From the NCBI GenBank assembly GCA_004353515.1, contig SMNZ01000007.1:186001-250000 (forward strand): a stretch of 64,000 bases of DNA. The letters are read 5' to 3'. The translations under genes were made by a program, and so were the position numbers. Each line of letters starts with the position of its first letter. The stretch's first letter is position 1. The stretch comes from Alteromonadaceae bacterium M269 (GTDB lineage Bacteria; Pseudomonadota; Gammaproteobacteria; Enterobacterales; Alteromonadaceae). Below are positions 17,715-27,207 of this stretch, one piece after another. Below the pieces are notes generated by a model that saw nothing but the letters and a program-made list of their open reading frames with translations, did not search any database and was not told where the DNA came from.

Positions 17715-18575
17715 ATGAGAGCTATTCCACTGCCTCAGTTAAATTTCACTGATGTATTAAATACCTGTGTAGGAAGTATTAGTAACCAACCTTTAACTAC
17801 AAGATTAAATGCTATCAATCCACAATTGAATAACGCTGCGCAAGACTTTGACGCTAAGGCTACCACTGCCGACTTATTTCAAATACTTCCTTTTGCTGGT
17901 GCTGATGCAGACATTGTCTCAGGGCAGGTAACTAAAGCAGAACTAAAAGGTCTATATACATTTCACTTGGTTCCTGCAACAAAGCCAGCTCGACAATATT
18001 ATGATTATTTAATGATGCGAGCCCCTTTACGTATTTGTCCATTTTGTGGATTTGGGCAAGCTACAACGCTAGATCATTATTTGCCCAAAGCAAAGTTTCC
18101 ACTTTTATCCGTTCATCCTAACAACTTGATCCCTAGTTGTGCCGATTGCAATAAGGGAAAAAGTGCAGGAATTGCAGTAACGAAAGAACAACAGTCAATA
18201 CACCCATACTTTGACCAAGCTCATTTTATCAATGACCAATGGCTTTTTGCTGAAGTTATAGAAACAAGTCCCGCCACTATTAGATACTACGCTCAAGCAC
18301 CTGCAAATTGGAGTACCGATGACCAAACTAGGATCTCTAACCACTTCGATGAGTTTAAATTAGCCCAACGTTTTTGTGTTCAAGCCGGAGATGAGTTATC
18401 TAATTTGCGAGGAGAATTAGAAATTGACTTTCAAGTTAGTCAGCAAGCTGGGGTTGAATCCGCACTTAGAAAGAAATACATCGGAGCAAGCCTGCAGCAT
18501 GTAAACAGTTGGAGAACAGCTCTGTATCAAGCATTAGCGGGAAGCAATTGGTATTGTAGTGGCGGGTTCAAGTAA
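17715..18575 (+). CDS. HNH endonuclease, PtuB (Septu)-like
   Basis: This 286-residue protein has a zinc-supported HNH motif: CPFC (108-111), LDHYLPK with Asp120 and His121, then NNLIPSCADCNKGKS with Asn137, Cys142, Cys145 and Asn146. The two CxxC pairs hold a structural zinc, and D-H...N is the nuclease core. The N-terminal 100 residues are helical and unfamiliar. It is probably the effector of the preceding ATPase, as PtuB is for PtuA, and would cut DNA or another nucleic acid when triggered. It is the last gene of the operon, with a terminator about 50 bp later. Confidence 0.85.
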   Translation: MRAIPLPQLNFTDVLNTCVGSISNQPLTTRLNAINPQLNNAAQDFDAKATTADLFQILPFAGADADIVSGQVTKAELKGLYTFHLVPATKPARQYYDYLMMRAPLRICPFCGFGQATTLDHYLPKAKFPLLSVHPNNLIPSCADCNKGKSAGIAVTKEQQSIHPYFDQAHFINDQWLFAEVIETSPATIRYYAQAPANWSTDDQTRISNHFDEFKLAQRFCVQAGDELSNLRGELEIDFQVSQQAGVESALRKKYIGASLQHVNSWRTALYQALAGSNWYCSGGFK

Positions 18576-18622
18576 ATAAATCACTTTTAAAAAGCACTTA
18601 TATCTATAATCTACGTGAATAC

Positions 18623-18652
18623 AAAAAAGCGAACCTTTCGGCTCGCTTTTTT
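18623..18652. terminator. Bidirectional intrinsic terminator
   Basis: AAAAAAGCGA (18623-18632) pairs with TCGCTTTTTT (18643-18652), with a short ACC/GG extension. It has T runs in both directions and serves the convergent HNH and gcvP genes. Its stem is similar to the terminator at 8136-8162 on the other side of the defence operon. Confidence 0.85.
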
Positions 18653-18703
18653 AAATTTTAAACTAAGAAATTAACCAAGTTAATTAACTCTTCACAACAG
18701 AAA

Positions 18704-21601
18704 CTACTCTTCCCTATAACTCTCTACCGTTGGACAAGAGCAGATGAGGTTTCTGTCACCAAACACGTCGTCGATGCGGTTAACTGTCGGCCAGAATTTG
18801 TTTCTTCTTACCGCTTCGACTGGGTATGCGGCAAGTTGTCTGTCGTAGCTGCGGTTCCATTCGCTGTCACAGATATCATCCAATGTGTGAGGTGCGTTGT
18901 GAAGTGGGTTGTCGTTGTCGCTCCACTCACCCGATTCAACCTTAGAGACTTCTTCACGAATGCAGATCATGGCTTCGATAAAGCGGTCTAGCTCTGCTTT
19001 GGCTTCGGATTCAGTAGGCTCGATCATCAATGTTCCAGCGACTGGGAAGCTCATTGTTGGTGCGTGGAAGCCGTAGTCATTTAGACGCTTAGCAATATCC
19101 ACCTCTGTAACACCAGATGCTTCTTTTAGAGGACGCAAGTCAACGATACATTCGTGCGCTACTCTGTCGTTACGGCCTCGATATAAAATCGGGTAATGAC
19201 CAGCAAGCTTTTGTGCCACATAGTTAGCGTTAAGGATTGCCATTTCTGTTGCCTTAAGCAAACCTTCGCCACCCATCATTTTGATGTACATGTAACTGAT
19301 TGGCAGGATAGATGCGCTACCCCAAGGTGCTGCTGATACCGCGCCATTTTCCGCATTTGGACCTTCAAGCGTCACTTGCGTGTGATTCGGTAAGAAAGGC
19401 GCTAAGTGCGCTTTAACACCAATAGGTCCCATACCTGGGCCACCACCACCATGAGGAATACAGAAGGTTTTGTGCAGGTTCAAGTGAGACACATCAGAGC
19501 CCATCAAGCCAGGTGATGTGATGCCTACCTGAGCATTCATGTTTGCGCCATCCATATACACCTGACCACCGTGTTGGTGAACGATGTCGCAGATTTCTTT
19601 CACGGTCTCTTCATAAACACCGTGAGTTGATGGATAAGTGATCATGATACAGGCTAGGTTGTCGCCAACTTCTTCGGCTTTAGCGCGAAGGTCGTCCATA
19701 TCGACATTACCTTGCTTATCGCAATCAACCACAACCACTTTATAGCCAACCATCTGTGCAGATGCTGGGTTTGTGCCGTGCGCTGAACTTGGGATAAGGC
19801 AGATATTACGGTTGTCTTCACCGCGGCTTGCGTGATACTTGTTGATCGCAATCAAGCCTGCGTATTCGCCTTGTGCACCGGAGTTAGGCTGCATAGACAT
19901 AGCGTCGTAGCCAGTGATTTCGATAAGCCATTCGCTCAACTCATCAATCATCTCTTTGTAGCCTTGCGCTTGATCAACTGGCGCGAATGGATGAATACCA
20001 CCAAACTCAGGCCAGGTAACAGGTAGCATTTCAGCCGTTGCATTCAGCTTCATGGTACAAGAGCCGAGAGAAATCATTGAGTGATTAAGCGCTAAGTCTT
20101 TGTCTTCCAAAGATTTAATATAACGTAGCATCTCAGTTTCTGAGTGATACTTATGGAAGACTTCATGAGTAAGAATGTCTGATGTTCTGATCAAACCTTG
20201 AGGAATTGAGTCACTGCCATTCTTAGTAATTTCAGCATCAAAAGCGTCGATATCAAGTTCAACATTTGCGCCAGTGAAGGCTTCATAAACTGCCTGCAAA
20301 TCTTCACGTGTTGTGGTTTCGTCTATGCTGATACCCACTGCACCGTCGATGTCTGTGCGGAAGTTCAATTGGCGTTCTAAAGCCGCTGCAACAATGCTGT
20401 CTTTGCGGTCGCCAACGTTAACGGTCAATGTGTCAAACCATGTGCTGTTAGCTAAGCTGAAACCCGCTTGTTTTAATCCACCAGCCAAAATATCAGTAAA
20501 ACGGTGAATACGGTTTGCGATTGTTCTTAAGCCTTTAGGACCGTGATAAACCGCGTAGAAAGAGGCCATGTTGGCCAATAAAACTTGAGCCGTACAAATG
20601 TTTGAGTTCGCTTTTTCACGACGGATGTGCTGCTCGCGTGTTTGAAGCGCCATACGCAATGCAGGCTTGCCACGCGTATCTTTAGATACACCGATAATAC
20701 GGCCTGGCAATGAGCGCTTGAATTTGTCGCGAGTCGCGAAGAATGCAGCATGTGGACCACCATAGCCCATAGGCACACCGAAGCGTTGTGCAGAACCTAA
20801 CACCACATCTGCGCCTAGCTCACCAGGCGATTTAAGAAGTACCAAGCTCATGATGTCAGCAGCAACAGCAACCACACCTTTTTTGGCTTGTACGCCAGCG
20901 ATAAGGTCAGTTAAGTCTTGAATCTCACCTGTTGTGCCTGGGTACTGTAACAACGCACCAAAAACATCGTGATTGCTAACGTCTTGAGCGGCACCAGTAA
21001 CCACTTCAAAACCAAACATGTCTGCACGACTTTTAACAACGTCGATAGTCTGAGGGTGAACATCATCAGCAATAAAGAAGATGTTTGATTTGCTCTTAGC
21101 AACACGCTTAGCAAGTGCCATAGCTTCAGCTGCGGCTGTTGCTTCATCAAGTAATGATGCAGAGGCTAGCTCTAAACCGGTTAAATCAATCGTTAACTGT
21201 TGGAAGTTAAGTAGTGATTCAAGACGACCTTGTGCGATCTCTGGTTGGTAAGGTGTGTAAGCTGTGTACCAGCCTGGATTCTCAAGTACGTTACGCAAAA
21301 TAACGTTAGGTACTTTAGTATCGCTGTATCCCATGCCGATGAAAGAGCGGAATACCTTGTTCTTTTGTGCAACCGTTTTTAGTTCAGCTAAGGCTTGGCT
21401 TTCTGTCATTGGTGCAGGCAAGTTAATCGCTTTAGGTAAACGAATGCTCGCTGGGACTGTTTGCTCAATAAGATCGTCCAAAGATGACGCACCAATATCC
21501 GATAACATGCTGGCGGTTTCTGACGCACCAGGGCCAATATGGCGACGGATAAAGTCGGTTGTTTGCTCTAATTGTGCAAGGGTTTGATTTGAATCTGACA
21601 T
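18704..21601 (-). CDS. gcvP: Glycine dehydrogenase (decarboxylating), P protein
   Basis: This 965-residue protein is full length for the fused bacterial P protein. It decarboxylates glycine with PLP and passes the aminomethyl group to lipoyl-GcvH. The PLP lysine is Lys711 in [32 protein letters not shown] near the start and [10 protein letters not shown] near the end are typical. It follows gcvH and gcvT on the minus strand, but a terminator and an ERIC element separate it from gcvH. Its expression may therefore partly rely on its own promoter or on readthrough. Confidence 0.98.
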   Translation of the reverse strand: MSDSNQTLAQLEQTTDFIRRHIGPGASETASMLSDIGASSLDDLIEQTVPASIRLPKAINLPAPMTESQALAELKTVAQKNKVFRSFIGMGYSDTKVPNVILRNVLENPGWYTAYTPYQPEIAQGRLESLLNFQQLTIDLTGLELASASLLDEATAAAEAMALAKRVAKSKSNIFFIADDVHPQTIDVVKSRADMFGFEVVTGAAQDVSNHDVFGALLQYPGTTGEIQDLTDLIAGVQAKKGVVAVAADIMSLVLLKSPGELGADVVLGSAQRFGVPMGYGGPHAAFFATRDKFKRSLPGRIIGVSKDTRGKPALRMALQTREQHIRREKANSNICTAQVLLANMASFYAVYHGPKGLRTIANRIHRFTDILAGGLKQAGFSLANSTWFDTLTVNVGDRKDSIVAAALERQLNFRTDIDGAVGISIDETTTREDLQAVYEAFTGANVELDIDAFDAEITKNGSDSIPQGLIRTSDILTHEVFHKYHSETEMLRYIKSLEDKDLALNHSMISLGSCTMKLNATAEMLPVTWPEFGGIHPFAPVDQAQGYKEMIDELSEWLIEITGYDAMSMQPNSGAQGEYAGLIAINKYHASRGEDNRNICLIPSSAHGTNPASAQMVGYKVVVVDCDKQGNVDMDDLRAKAEEVGDNLACIMITYPSTHGVYEETVKEICDIVHQHGGQVYMDGANMNAQVGITSPGLMGSDVSHLNLHKTFCIPHGGGGPGMGPIGVKAHLAPFLPNHTQVTLEGPNAENGAVSAAPWGSASILPISYMYIKMMGGEGLLKATEMAILNANYVAQKLAGHYPILYRGRNDRVAHECIVDLRPLKEASGVTEVDIAKRLNDYGFHAPTMSFPVAGTLMIEPTESEAKAELDRFIEAMICIREEVSKVESGEWSDNDNPLHNAPHTLDDICDSEWNRSYDRQLAAYPVEAVRRNKFWPTVNRIDDVFGDRNLICSCPTVESYREE

Positions 21602-21674
21602 AAGGATACTCGTGCCTCAACTGCAACTGATTTAATTTTGGCGTAAGGCAGCCCCTGAGGCTGGCCTCATACTT

Positions 21675-21800
21675 CTAACCTTCATCTTTCAAACTGCACG
21701 GTTGTTGGCTTCACTTGTTCCCCCCAATCACATAGTTTATCTATGCTCATGGGACCTCTCTCGATCGCCGCCTACGTGCAGTTTGAAGTCTATTGGGTAT
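21675..21800 (-). repeat. ERIC element (copy 1)
   Basis: On the minus strand the element reads like the enterobacterial repetitive intergenic consensus: a GTAGGCGGC segment, ATGAGCATAGATAAACTATG as the central hairpin, GTGATTGGGG, then GAAGCCAACAAC and GCAGTTTGAA. The outer arms TTCAAACTGCACG and CGTGCAGTTTGAA are perfectly complementary. The length of about 126 bp matches ERIC (127 bp). A further ERIC-like end, AAAATGATTTTGGGTATA, lies just outside at about 21819-21836. The element sits between gcvH and gcvP. Confidence 0.85.
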
Positions 21801-21844
21801 CTATCCCCGTTATCCTCGAAAATGATTTTGGGTATAACAGGCAA

Positions 21845-21875
21845 TAAAAAAGGGAATAACAACCGCTATTCCCTT
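21845..21875 (-). terminator. Intrinsic terminator after gcvH
   Basis: In the minus direction AAGGGAATA (21875-21867), an 8-base loop and TATTCCCTT (21858-21850) are followed by a T run. It begins 7 bp after the gcvH stop, so it would end or attenuate gcvTH transcription before gcvP. Confidence 0.8.
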
Positions 21876-21881
21876 AGGATT

Positions 21882-22271
21882 TTAATCTTCGTCTATGCTT
21901 TCGCCGTAGGCTTCTGCATCAAGCAAGCCTTCAACTTCAGACGGGTCATCAGCTTTAATCTGGAATAACCATCCGTCACCGAATGCATCTGAGTTAACAA
22001 GCTCCGGTGAATCTTCCAGATCTTCGTTAACAGCAACAACTTCACCTGTGATAGGTGCATAAACGTCAGAAGCAGCTTTTACTGATTCTGCAACAGCAAC
22101 GTCGTCGCCAGTTCCTACTTGATCACCTACGTCAGGTAACTCAACAAAAACCATGTCGCCTAGTAACTCTTGGGCGTGCTCAGTAATGCCTACAGTAAAT
22201 AGACCGTCACCATCCGAACGAACCCACTCATGAGTGCTTGCATAGCGTAATTCTGCAGGGATATTGCTCAT
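21882..22271 (-). CDS. gcvH: Glycine cleavage system H protein
   Basis: This 129-residue protein has the expected length. It carries the lipoyl arm that shuttles the aminomethyl group between P, T and L proteins. The lipoylated residue is Lys65 in [13 protein letters not shown]. The N-terminal STHEWV and [11 protein letters not shown] motifs are typical. A GGAATAA stretch precedes the start. It is 42 bp downstream of gcvT in the same direction. An intrinsic terminator follows almost directly. Confidence 0.98.
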   Translation of the reverse strand: MSNIPAELRYASTHEWVRSDGDGLFTVGITEHAQELLGDMVFVELPDVGDQVGTGDDVAVAESVKAASDVYAPITGEVVAVNEDLEDSPELVNSDAFGDGWLFQIKADDPSEVEGLLDAEAYGESIDED

Positions 22272-22313
22272 TATTATTCCTCTTAGACTCTATTGACCTT
22301 GTTGTTTTTAAAT

Positions 22314-23393
22314 TTAAACTAATGCTTTACCGTTGCGAACGAAGCTCGGTTTTACCACTTCAACTGTAACCCACTTCTTGCGCATTTCCACTTCAGCTGT
22401 TTCTGTGACTGACTTGGGTACACGAGCCATCGCGATACTGAATCCTAGCGTTGGTGAGAAAGTACCTGATGTGATAACGCCTTCACCGCCTTCCACTCGG
22501 ACTTTTTGGCCCGCTCTTAACACGCCTTTCTCGCGCATCACTAAGCCGATGAGCTTTTCGTTATTGCTTGTCTTTTGCTCTTCTAACGCAGCACGACCAA
22601 TGAAGTTACGCTCAGCAGGTTCCCAAGTGATAGTCCATCCCATGTTCGCAGCTAAAGGAGATACTGTTTCGTCCATATCCTGGCCGTAAAGATTCATTCC
22701 TGCTTCTAGACGCAACGTATCACGTGCACCTAAAGCACAAGGCTTAACGCCAGCATCAATTAAACGTTGCCAGAAATCGGCTGCCTGAGCTTCAGGAACC
22801 ATGATTTCATAGCCCGCTTCGCCGGTGTAACCCGTTGTTGCGATAAATAAGTCTTCCGCTTGAACACCAAAGAATGGCTTCATGCCAGCAACCGCTTCTT
22901 GTTGAGCCGCTGAGAATAGAGTACCCGCTTTTTCTTTTGCGTTAGGACCTTGTACTGCGATCATTGCGAACTCTGGACGCTCAGTGATAGTCACGTCAAA
23001 ACCTTGCGCGTTGTCGTTCAGCCAGTTCATGTCTTTTTCGTGTGTCGCTGAGTTCACAACTAAACGGTAGTCAGTTGCATCGAAGTGATAAACGATCAAA
23101 TCATCAACCACGCCACCTTCTTCATTAAGCATACCGCTGTATAGCGCCTTGCCTTTATCTTGAAGTTTCGCGACATCGTTAGCTAGCAAGTAACGTAGGT
23201 AGTTTTGTGCTTCTTTACCTTTCACATCGACGATTGTCATGTGCGAGACATCGAACATACCTGCGTCTTGTCTTACGGCGTGGTGTTCCTCAATTTGTGA
23301 CCCATAGTTAATTGGCATATCCCAACCAAAAAAGTCGACCATTTTTGCGCCGGCTTCGAGATGTTTTGCATGCAATACGGTTTTATTTGTCAT
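22314..23393 (-). CDS. gcvT: Aminomethyltransferase, glycine cleavage T protein
   Basis: This 359-residue protein is full length. GcvT releases ammonia from aminomethyl-GcvH and transfers the one-carbon unit to tetrahydrofolate. [37 protein letters not shown] and [11 protein letters not shown] are conserved T-protein segments, including the catalytic Asp in VVDDLIVY. It is the first gene of the gcvT-gcvH run. I see no glycine-riboswitch core in the 208 bp before it. A LysR gene is divergent and could regulate it, but its sequence is not clearly GcvA-like. Confidence 0.97.
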   Translation of the reverse strand: MTNKTVLHAKHLEAGAKMVDFFGWDMPINYGSQIEEHHAVRQDAGMFDVSHMTIVDVKGKEAQNYLRYLLANDVAKLQDKGKALYSGMLNEEGGVVDDLIVYHFDATDYRLVVNSATHEKDMNWLNDNAQGFDVTITERPEFAMIAVQGPNAKEKAGTLFSAAQQEAVAGMKPFFGVQAEDLFIATTGYTGEAGYEIMVPEAQAADFWQRLIDAGVKPCALGARDTLRLEAGMNLYGQDMDETVSPLAANMGWTITWEPAERNFIGRAALEEQKTSNNEKLIGLVMREKGVLRAGQKVRVEGGEGVITSGTFSPTLGFSIAMARVPKSVTETAEVEMRKKWVTVEVVKPSFVRNGKALV

Positions 23394-23517
23394 GAGGAAC
23401 TCGTCGTTATGTTGTAGAAATTTTAATGCGCAAAAGTATAGTCAGCTCGGCTAGCTGCAACAAATTTGAAATACTAATGGATACATTTAACTTTCTTATG
23501 TATAAAGCTTTGTATGA

Positions 23518-23535
23518 TTAGATTTACAAATCTAA
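23518..23535. promoter_or_regulatory. Palindrome between gcvT and LysR gene
   Basis: TTAGATTT and AAATCTAA form a perfect 8-bp inverted repeat with a 2-bp spacer, 66 bp before the LysR start and 124 bp before gcvT. Its position suggests an operator in the divergent promoter; the binding protein is not known. Confidence 0.45.
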
Positions 23536-23601
23536 GAGTAAGCTCGGTTATTTCTTTTTCCGACTGATATTGACGACTTAGTGATCAGGTAAACGAATCG
23601 T

Positions 23602-24465
23602 ATGAAACAACTCTCGTTAGATAATTTGAGAACCTTTGTCACCGTTGTAGATACAGGCGGCTATGCCAAGGCTGGAGATATTCTCGGTAGATCTCAGCCA
23701 GCGGTGAGCTTGCAAATCAGAAAGTTGGAAGAGCAATTAGGTAAACGCTTATTCAGTAAAACCGGGCAACGACATCACGCAAATACTGATGGACTGCAGC
23801 TCTATCAAAAAGCCAAAGCGATGCTCGCGATTAATGATGAGTTATTCAGGCAATTCGAACAATCATCAATCAGTGGACGATTACGCCTAGGCATCCCCAG
23901 TGAATTTGCAACTACACTGCTTCCCAGTATTATCGGAGAGTTCAGCAAACTCTATCCAGATGTTGCGTTGGAAGTCACCTCTGCTTTAAGTCAATCTCTG
24001 TTAAGCCGAGAACAGCGAGAGCAATTCGATCTAGTCATGGCCTTGGTCGATCCAACACGAGATACCGCTACCCTGCCCGCTGGTTGTGAATTGCTATTAA
24101 AAGACGAGCTGGTTTGGGCTGGCAGCAAACAACAAGGCTTTAAGCCCGATGAATTATCCTTGGTGTTAGCACCCAACGGCTGTGTTTATCGAAGTCGCGT
24201 GATTGATAAGTTAAAACAACAAACTATCCAATGGCGCATCAGCTACACCAACGCTGATCTATCTGGTATCACATCAGCCATTACACAGGGCTTGGGCATT
24301 ACAGCTCTGGCAAAAACCAGTGTACCTAACGAGCTTAGTATCTTCAGACATCGTGCACTGCCTAAACTTGGCGACATTAATATCTACCTCTTTAATCAAA
24401 GCGAGAGGCACCCTCAGGCAAGTAGTAAACTTGCTGAGTTTATCCAGGCAAGATTAGGACGATAG
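23602..24465 (+). CDS. LysR-family regulator, LrhA/HexA-like
   Basis: This 287-residue protein has the winged HTH at residues 1-62 (LSLDNLRTFVTVVDTGGYA, RSQPAVSLQIRKLEEQLG, KRLFSKTGQRHHANTDG). The wording of the HTH and the C-terminal GLGITALAKTSVP resemble LrhA/HexA-type regulators, which control motility and virulence in enterobacteria. Chemoreceptor and partner-switch genes lie a few kb downstream, but a regulatory link is inference. A GNAT gene begins 4 bp after its stop, so the two are probably cotranscribed. An 18-bp palindrome sits upstream. Confidence 0.88.
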   Translation: MKQLSLDNLRTFVTVVDTGGYAKAGDILGRSQPAVSLQIRKLEEQLGKRLFSKTGQRHHANTDGLQLYQKAKAMLAINDELFRQFEQSSISGRLRLGIPSEFATTLLPSIIGEFSKLYPDVALEVTSALSQSLLSREQREQFDLVMALVDPTRDTATLPAGCELLLKDELVWAGSKQQGFKPDELSLVLAPNGCVYRSRVIDKLKQQTIQWRISYTNADLSGITSAITQGLGITALAKTSVPNELSIFRHRALPKLGDINIYLFNQSERHPQASSKLAEFIQARLGR

Positions 24466-24469
24466 CTAG

Positions 24470-24985
24470 ATGAGCAAAGAAATAGCAACTTTAGAAACGG
24501 AACGAACCTGGCTAAGGCCTTTCACTATTGAAGATGCCGATAGCCTATATACTATCGTTAAACGCCCTGATGTTATGCGATATGTGGCTCATCCGCATCG
24601 AACACTAGAAGAAACGCAAAATACAATCACTCAAGGGTTCTTGCCGCATTATGTTCAGCATAATTACGGTCGCTTAGCAGTTATCGAAAAAGCAACCAAT
24701 AAGCTAATTGGTTACTCGGGATTAAAGCACTTGCCAGAAATTGATGAGGTAGATTTAGCTTATTTATTACACCCAAATTACTGGGGTCGCGGTTTAGCGA
24801 CTGAAGTGGCACAAGCTTGTTTGCAACACGCAGAACAAGAACTCAAGCTTAAACGTGTAGTTGGGTTGGCAACGCCTAGTAATAAAGCATCTATCCACAT
24901 CCTGAATAAGCTAGGTATGCAATACGAAAAAAACATCTTGTTCTGGGGCGAGGAATATCAACAACACGCTTGGGTAAATAAATAA
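24470..24985 (+). CDS. GNAT N-acetyltransferase, RimJ/RimL type
   Basis: This 171-residue protein has the Acetyltransf_3 layout: LETERTWLRPFTIEDADSL at the N-terminus, the acetyl-CoA loop YWGRGLATEVAQACL, and KASIHILNKLGMQYEK near the end. Family members acetylate protein N-termini, small molecules or antibiotics, and the substrate is not predictable. It is tightly linked (4 bp) to the LysR gene. Confidence 0.88.
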   Translation: MSKEIATLETERTWLRPFTIEDADSLYTIVKRPDVMRYVAHPHRTLEETQNTITQGFLPHYVQHNYGRLAVIEKATNKLIGYSGLKHLPEIDEVDLAYLLHPNYWGRGLATEVAQACLQHAEQELKLKRVVGLATPSNKASIHILNKLGMQYEKNILFWGEEYQQHAWVNK

Positions 24986-25231
24986 AACATTCAGATAATT
25001 ACTTGCTAACTCTCAAAATGGTCTAAACTCTTCTTTTAACTTACATTCTTTTTGGTGAATCAACGAGAATGGTAAATTAAGCAGTCAAAGTAAAGTGACG
25101 AGAAAATTTGAGTCAGCAGGAGTTCTAATGAGGGTTTATTAAGCACTAAATTATGCCTATTCTAGGGTCAGTCGTCTTAAGAAGAACTACACATAAATAA
25201 CACTGTTTAATACAACACAATGGAGATCTAA

Positions 25232-25537
25232 ATGAGCTTGGAAAAGAAACTGTCAGGTGACAATACGAGCGTTCGAATCATGATTGAAGAGAAGTTCGAC
25301 TTCGGTAAGGTTCACGACTTTAGAGACGCCTATTCCGATTTACCTGATTCAGTGCACGAGGTGATTGTTGATTTATCTCACACGGAATACATGGACAGCT
25401 CCGCTTTAGGCATGCTGCTCAATATGCAAAAAGCGTTGAATGGCAAAGTATCGAGATTCAAAATTGCAAACTGTCGTCCTCAAGTCGCCAAAATTTTGAA
25501 GATCTCGCGCTTTGACAAGAAATTCGACCTAAGTTAG
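25232..25537 (+). CDS. STAS anti-sigma-factor antagonist, CrsA/HsbA-like
   Basis: This 101-residue single STAS domain has the conserved phosphorylation loop YMDSSALGMLL; Ser57 is the likely site by analogy with SpoIIAA. VIVDLSH precedes it. Antagonists of this type switch between phosphorylated and free forms and sequester an anti-sigma partner when unphosphorylated. TGGAGA is the ribosome site. The downstream gene (10 bp) encodes a receiver-phosphatase-kinase protein, the arrangement of Shewanella CrsA-CrsR and Pseudomonas HsbA-HsbR. Orthology is inferred. Confidence 0.9.
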   Translation: MSLEKKLSGDNTSVRIMIEEKFDFGKVHDFRDAYSDLPDSVHEVIVDLSHTEYMDSSALGMLLNMQKALNGKVSRFKIANCRPQVAKILKISRFDKKFDLS

Positions 25538-25547
25538 TCACTTAATC

Positions 25548-27191
25548 ATGCGCATACTGGTCGTTGACGATGATTCGCTAACGCGCTTTTTGCTGGTCCA
25601 TATGCTGGAAGAAGCAGGCTACACAGACTGCTTCGAAGCAGAATGCGGACGAGAAGGCATACAGTTAGCAGAAAAATTAAAACCCGATTTAGTCCTTCTC
25701 GATGTACTCATGCCGGATATGGACGGCTATGAAGTTGCACCGATATTGAAAAAGATGTCGGGTGATATCTACCTTCCCATTATCTTTATTACCGCTTTGG
25801 ATGATCAGGCATCGCTCGCGAAATGTTTGGAAGTGGGTGGTGATGACTTTGCACCTAAACCTTTCGATAGAATCATCCTTACCGCTAAGATTCGTGCGCA
25901 TTCCCGTACTCGTCTGCTGAGTATCAAGGCCTCTCAGCAAAACCAAGAGCTTCAGTATTTCAGAAATGGTGTTGAGCGTGAGCACAGCATTGTTGAGCAT
26001 ATTTTCTCTAATGCACTCAAGATCAATGAAAAGGTCGCCAATTACTTTGACTATCGTTTAGCACCAGCTAGCAGCTTTAATGGCGATTTGTTTTTAACAG
26101 AAACAAGTCCATCAGGTGGATTTTACTTTCTCGTTGGTGACTTCACCGGTCATGGCCTAGCCTCAGCCATAGGTGCACTGCCAGTGGCTAAAGCGTTCCA
26201 TGCAATGGCGGCCAAAGGTGTCGCGATTCCAGAAATGGCAGCCACCATCAATGACACCCTATTATCCTTACTCCCAGGCGATATGTTTTTCGCGGCCATC
26301 ATTGGTGAAGTCAGTAGCAAAGGTAATCAAATCACCATATTCAATGGCGGTATGCCCGATATTATTTTGGTGTCACCGGAAGGTAAGCTTAAGAAGCGCT
26401 TTGAATCTATGCACATGGCGTTAGGCATTTTAGATAACATTGAATTTGAAGATGACTCCGAGCACTACGAAGCCGACATAGGAGACCGATTCCTAGGTTA
26501 TTCTGACGGCGTCATAGAAATTACCAATGCAGAAGAGGAAATGCTTGGAGAAGAAGCTGTTACTAAATGGTTCTGCGAAACACCGAATATTCCCATGAGC
26601 GAGCTCAGTGCTAGGCTAGATGCATTTAGAGGTAACGCCGAACAGTTAGATGATATCACCTTAGTTAGCTATATCTGCCAAGATCTTGAAGGCTTAAAAC
26701 CCAACAATCCGATTTCTCGTTTACCGTTCAAGATCCATAGCACCATGGATACGGAAACGCTTCAACAAGCCGACCCTATATCTGATTTAGTAAGCATGAT
26801 TGCGAGCCAGAAAGGTATCGAAGGCATCCGCTCTCACCTATCGACTATTTTGAGTGAGTTATTTAATAATTCGTTAGACCATGGGATTTTAGGACTGAAC
26901 TCGTCTCTTAAGAAAAGCACCGATGGCTTCTTTGATTACTTCGATCAGAGAATGGAACGCTTGGCCGATCTTGAATACGGCGAAGTCAAAATTGATATCG
27001 AGTTTGATCCGCTGAAGAAACAACTGATGTTGCGGATTAAGGATTCTGGTACTGGGTTTGACTTTGAAAATGTTCAACAGAGCAAAGACACTGACAGCTT
27101 CGGCCGAGGTATCGCTTTGGTTAAAGAGTTGTGTTCAAGCTTGGTCTATTCGGAAGGTGGAACACACGTCTGCGCCACCTTCCAGTTATAG
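25548..27191 (+). CDS. Receiver-PP2C phosphatase-HATPase regulator, CrsR/HsbR-like
   Basis: This 547-residue protein has three domains. The receiver (1-120) has acidic Asp7-9, phospho-Asp52 in LLDVLMPD and Lys104 in APKPFD. A SpoIIE-type PP2C phosphatase (about 165-380) has Asp180, GDFTGHG (197-203), GYSDG and the final DD at 368-369. A HATPase_c anti-sigma/kinase domain (about 405-547) has ELFNNSLDHG, DSGTGFDF and GRGIALV. In CrsR and HsbR this combination phosphorylates and dephosphorylates the STAS partner and controls sigma-S or FlgM/biofilm outputs. All key residues are present, so both activities are plausible. Confidence 0.92.
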   Translation: MRILVVDDDSLTRFLLVHMLEEAGYTDCFEAECGREGIQLAEKLKPDLVLLDVLMPDMDGYEVAPILKKMSGDIYLPIIFITALDDQASLAKCLEVGGDDFAPKPFDRIILTAKIRAHSRTRLLSIKASQQNQELQYFRNGVEREHSIVEHIFSNALKINEKVANYFDYRLAPASSFNGDLFLTETSPSGGFYFLVGDFTGHGLASAIGALPVAKAFHAMAAKGVAIPEMAATINDTLLSLLPGDMFFAAIIGEVSSKGNQITIFNGGMPDIILVSPEGKLKKRFESMHMALGILDNIEFEDDSEHYEADIGDRFLGYSDGVIEITNAEEEMLGEEAVTKWFCETPNIPMSELSARLDAFRGNAEQLDDITLVSYICQDLEGLKPNNPISRLPFKIHSTMDTETLQQADPISDLVSMIASQKGIEGIRSHLSTILSELFNNSLDHGILGLNSSLKKSTDGFFDYFDQRMERLADLEYGEVKIDIEFDPLKKQLMLRIKDSGTGFDFENVQQSKDTDSFGRGIALVKELCSSLVYSEGGTHVCATFQL

Positions 27192-27207
27192 AGAGTCTGA
27201 TGGCTTC

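Noticed and set aside
16168-18575. Gabija or OLD-type nuclease system
   Set aside because: The ATPase has no TOPRIM domain and the partner is HNH, not a UvrD-like helicase.
23394-23601. Glycine riboswitch before gcvT
   Set aside because: No tandem aptamer core is visible in these 208 bp, and the only strong symmetry is the 18-bp palindrome, which fits a protein site better.
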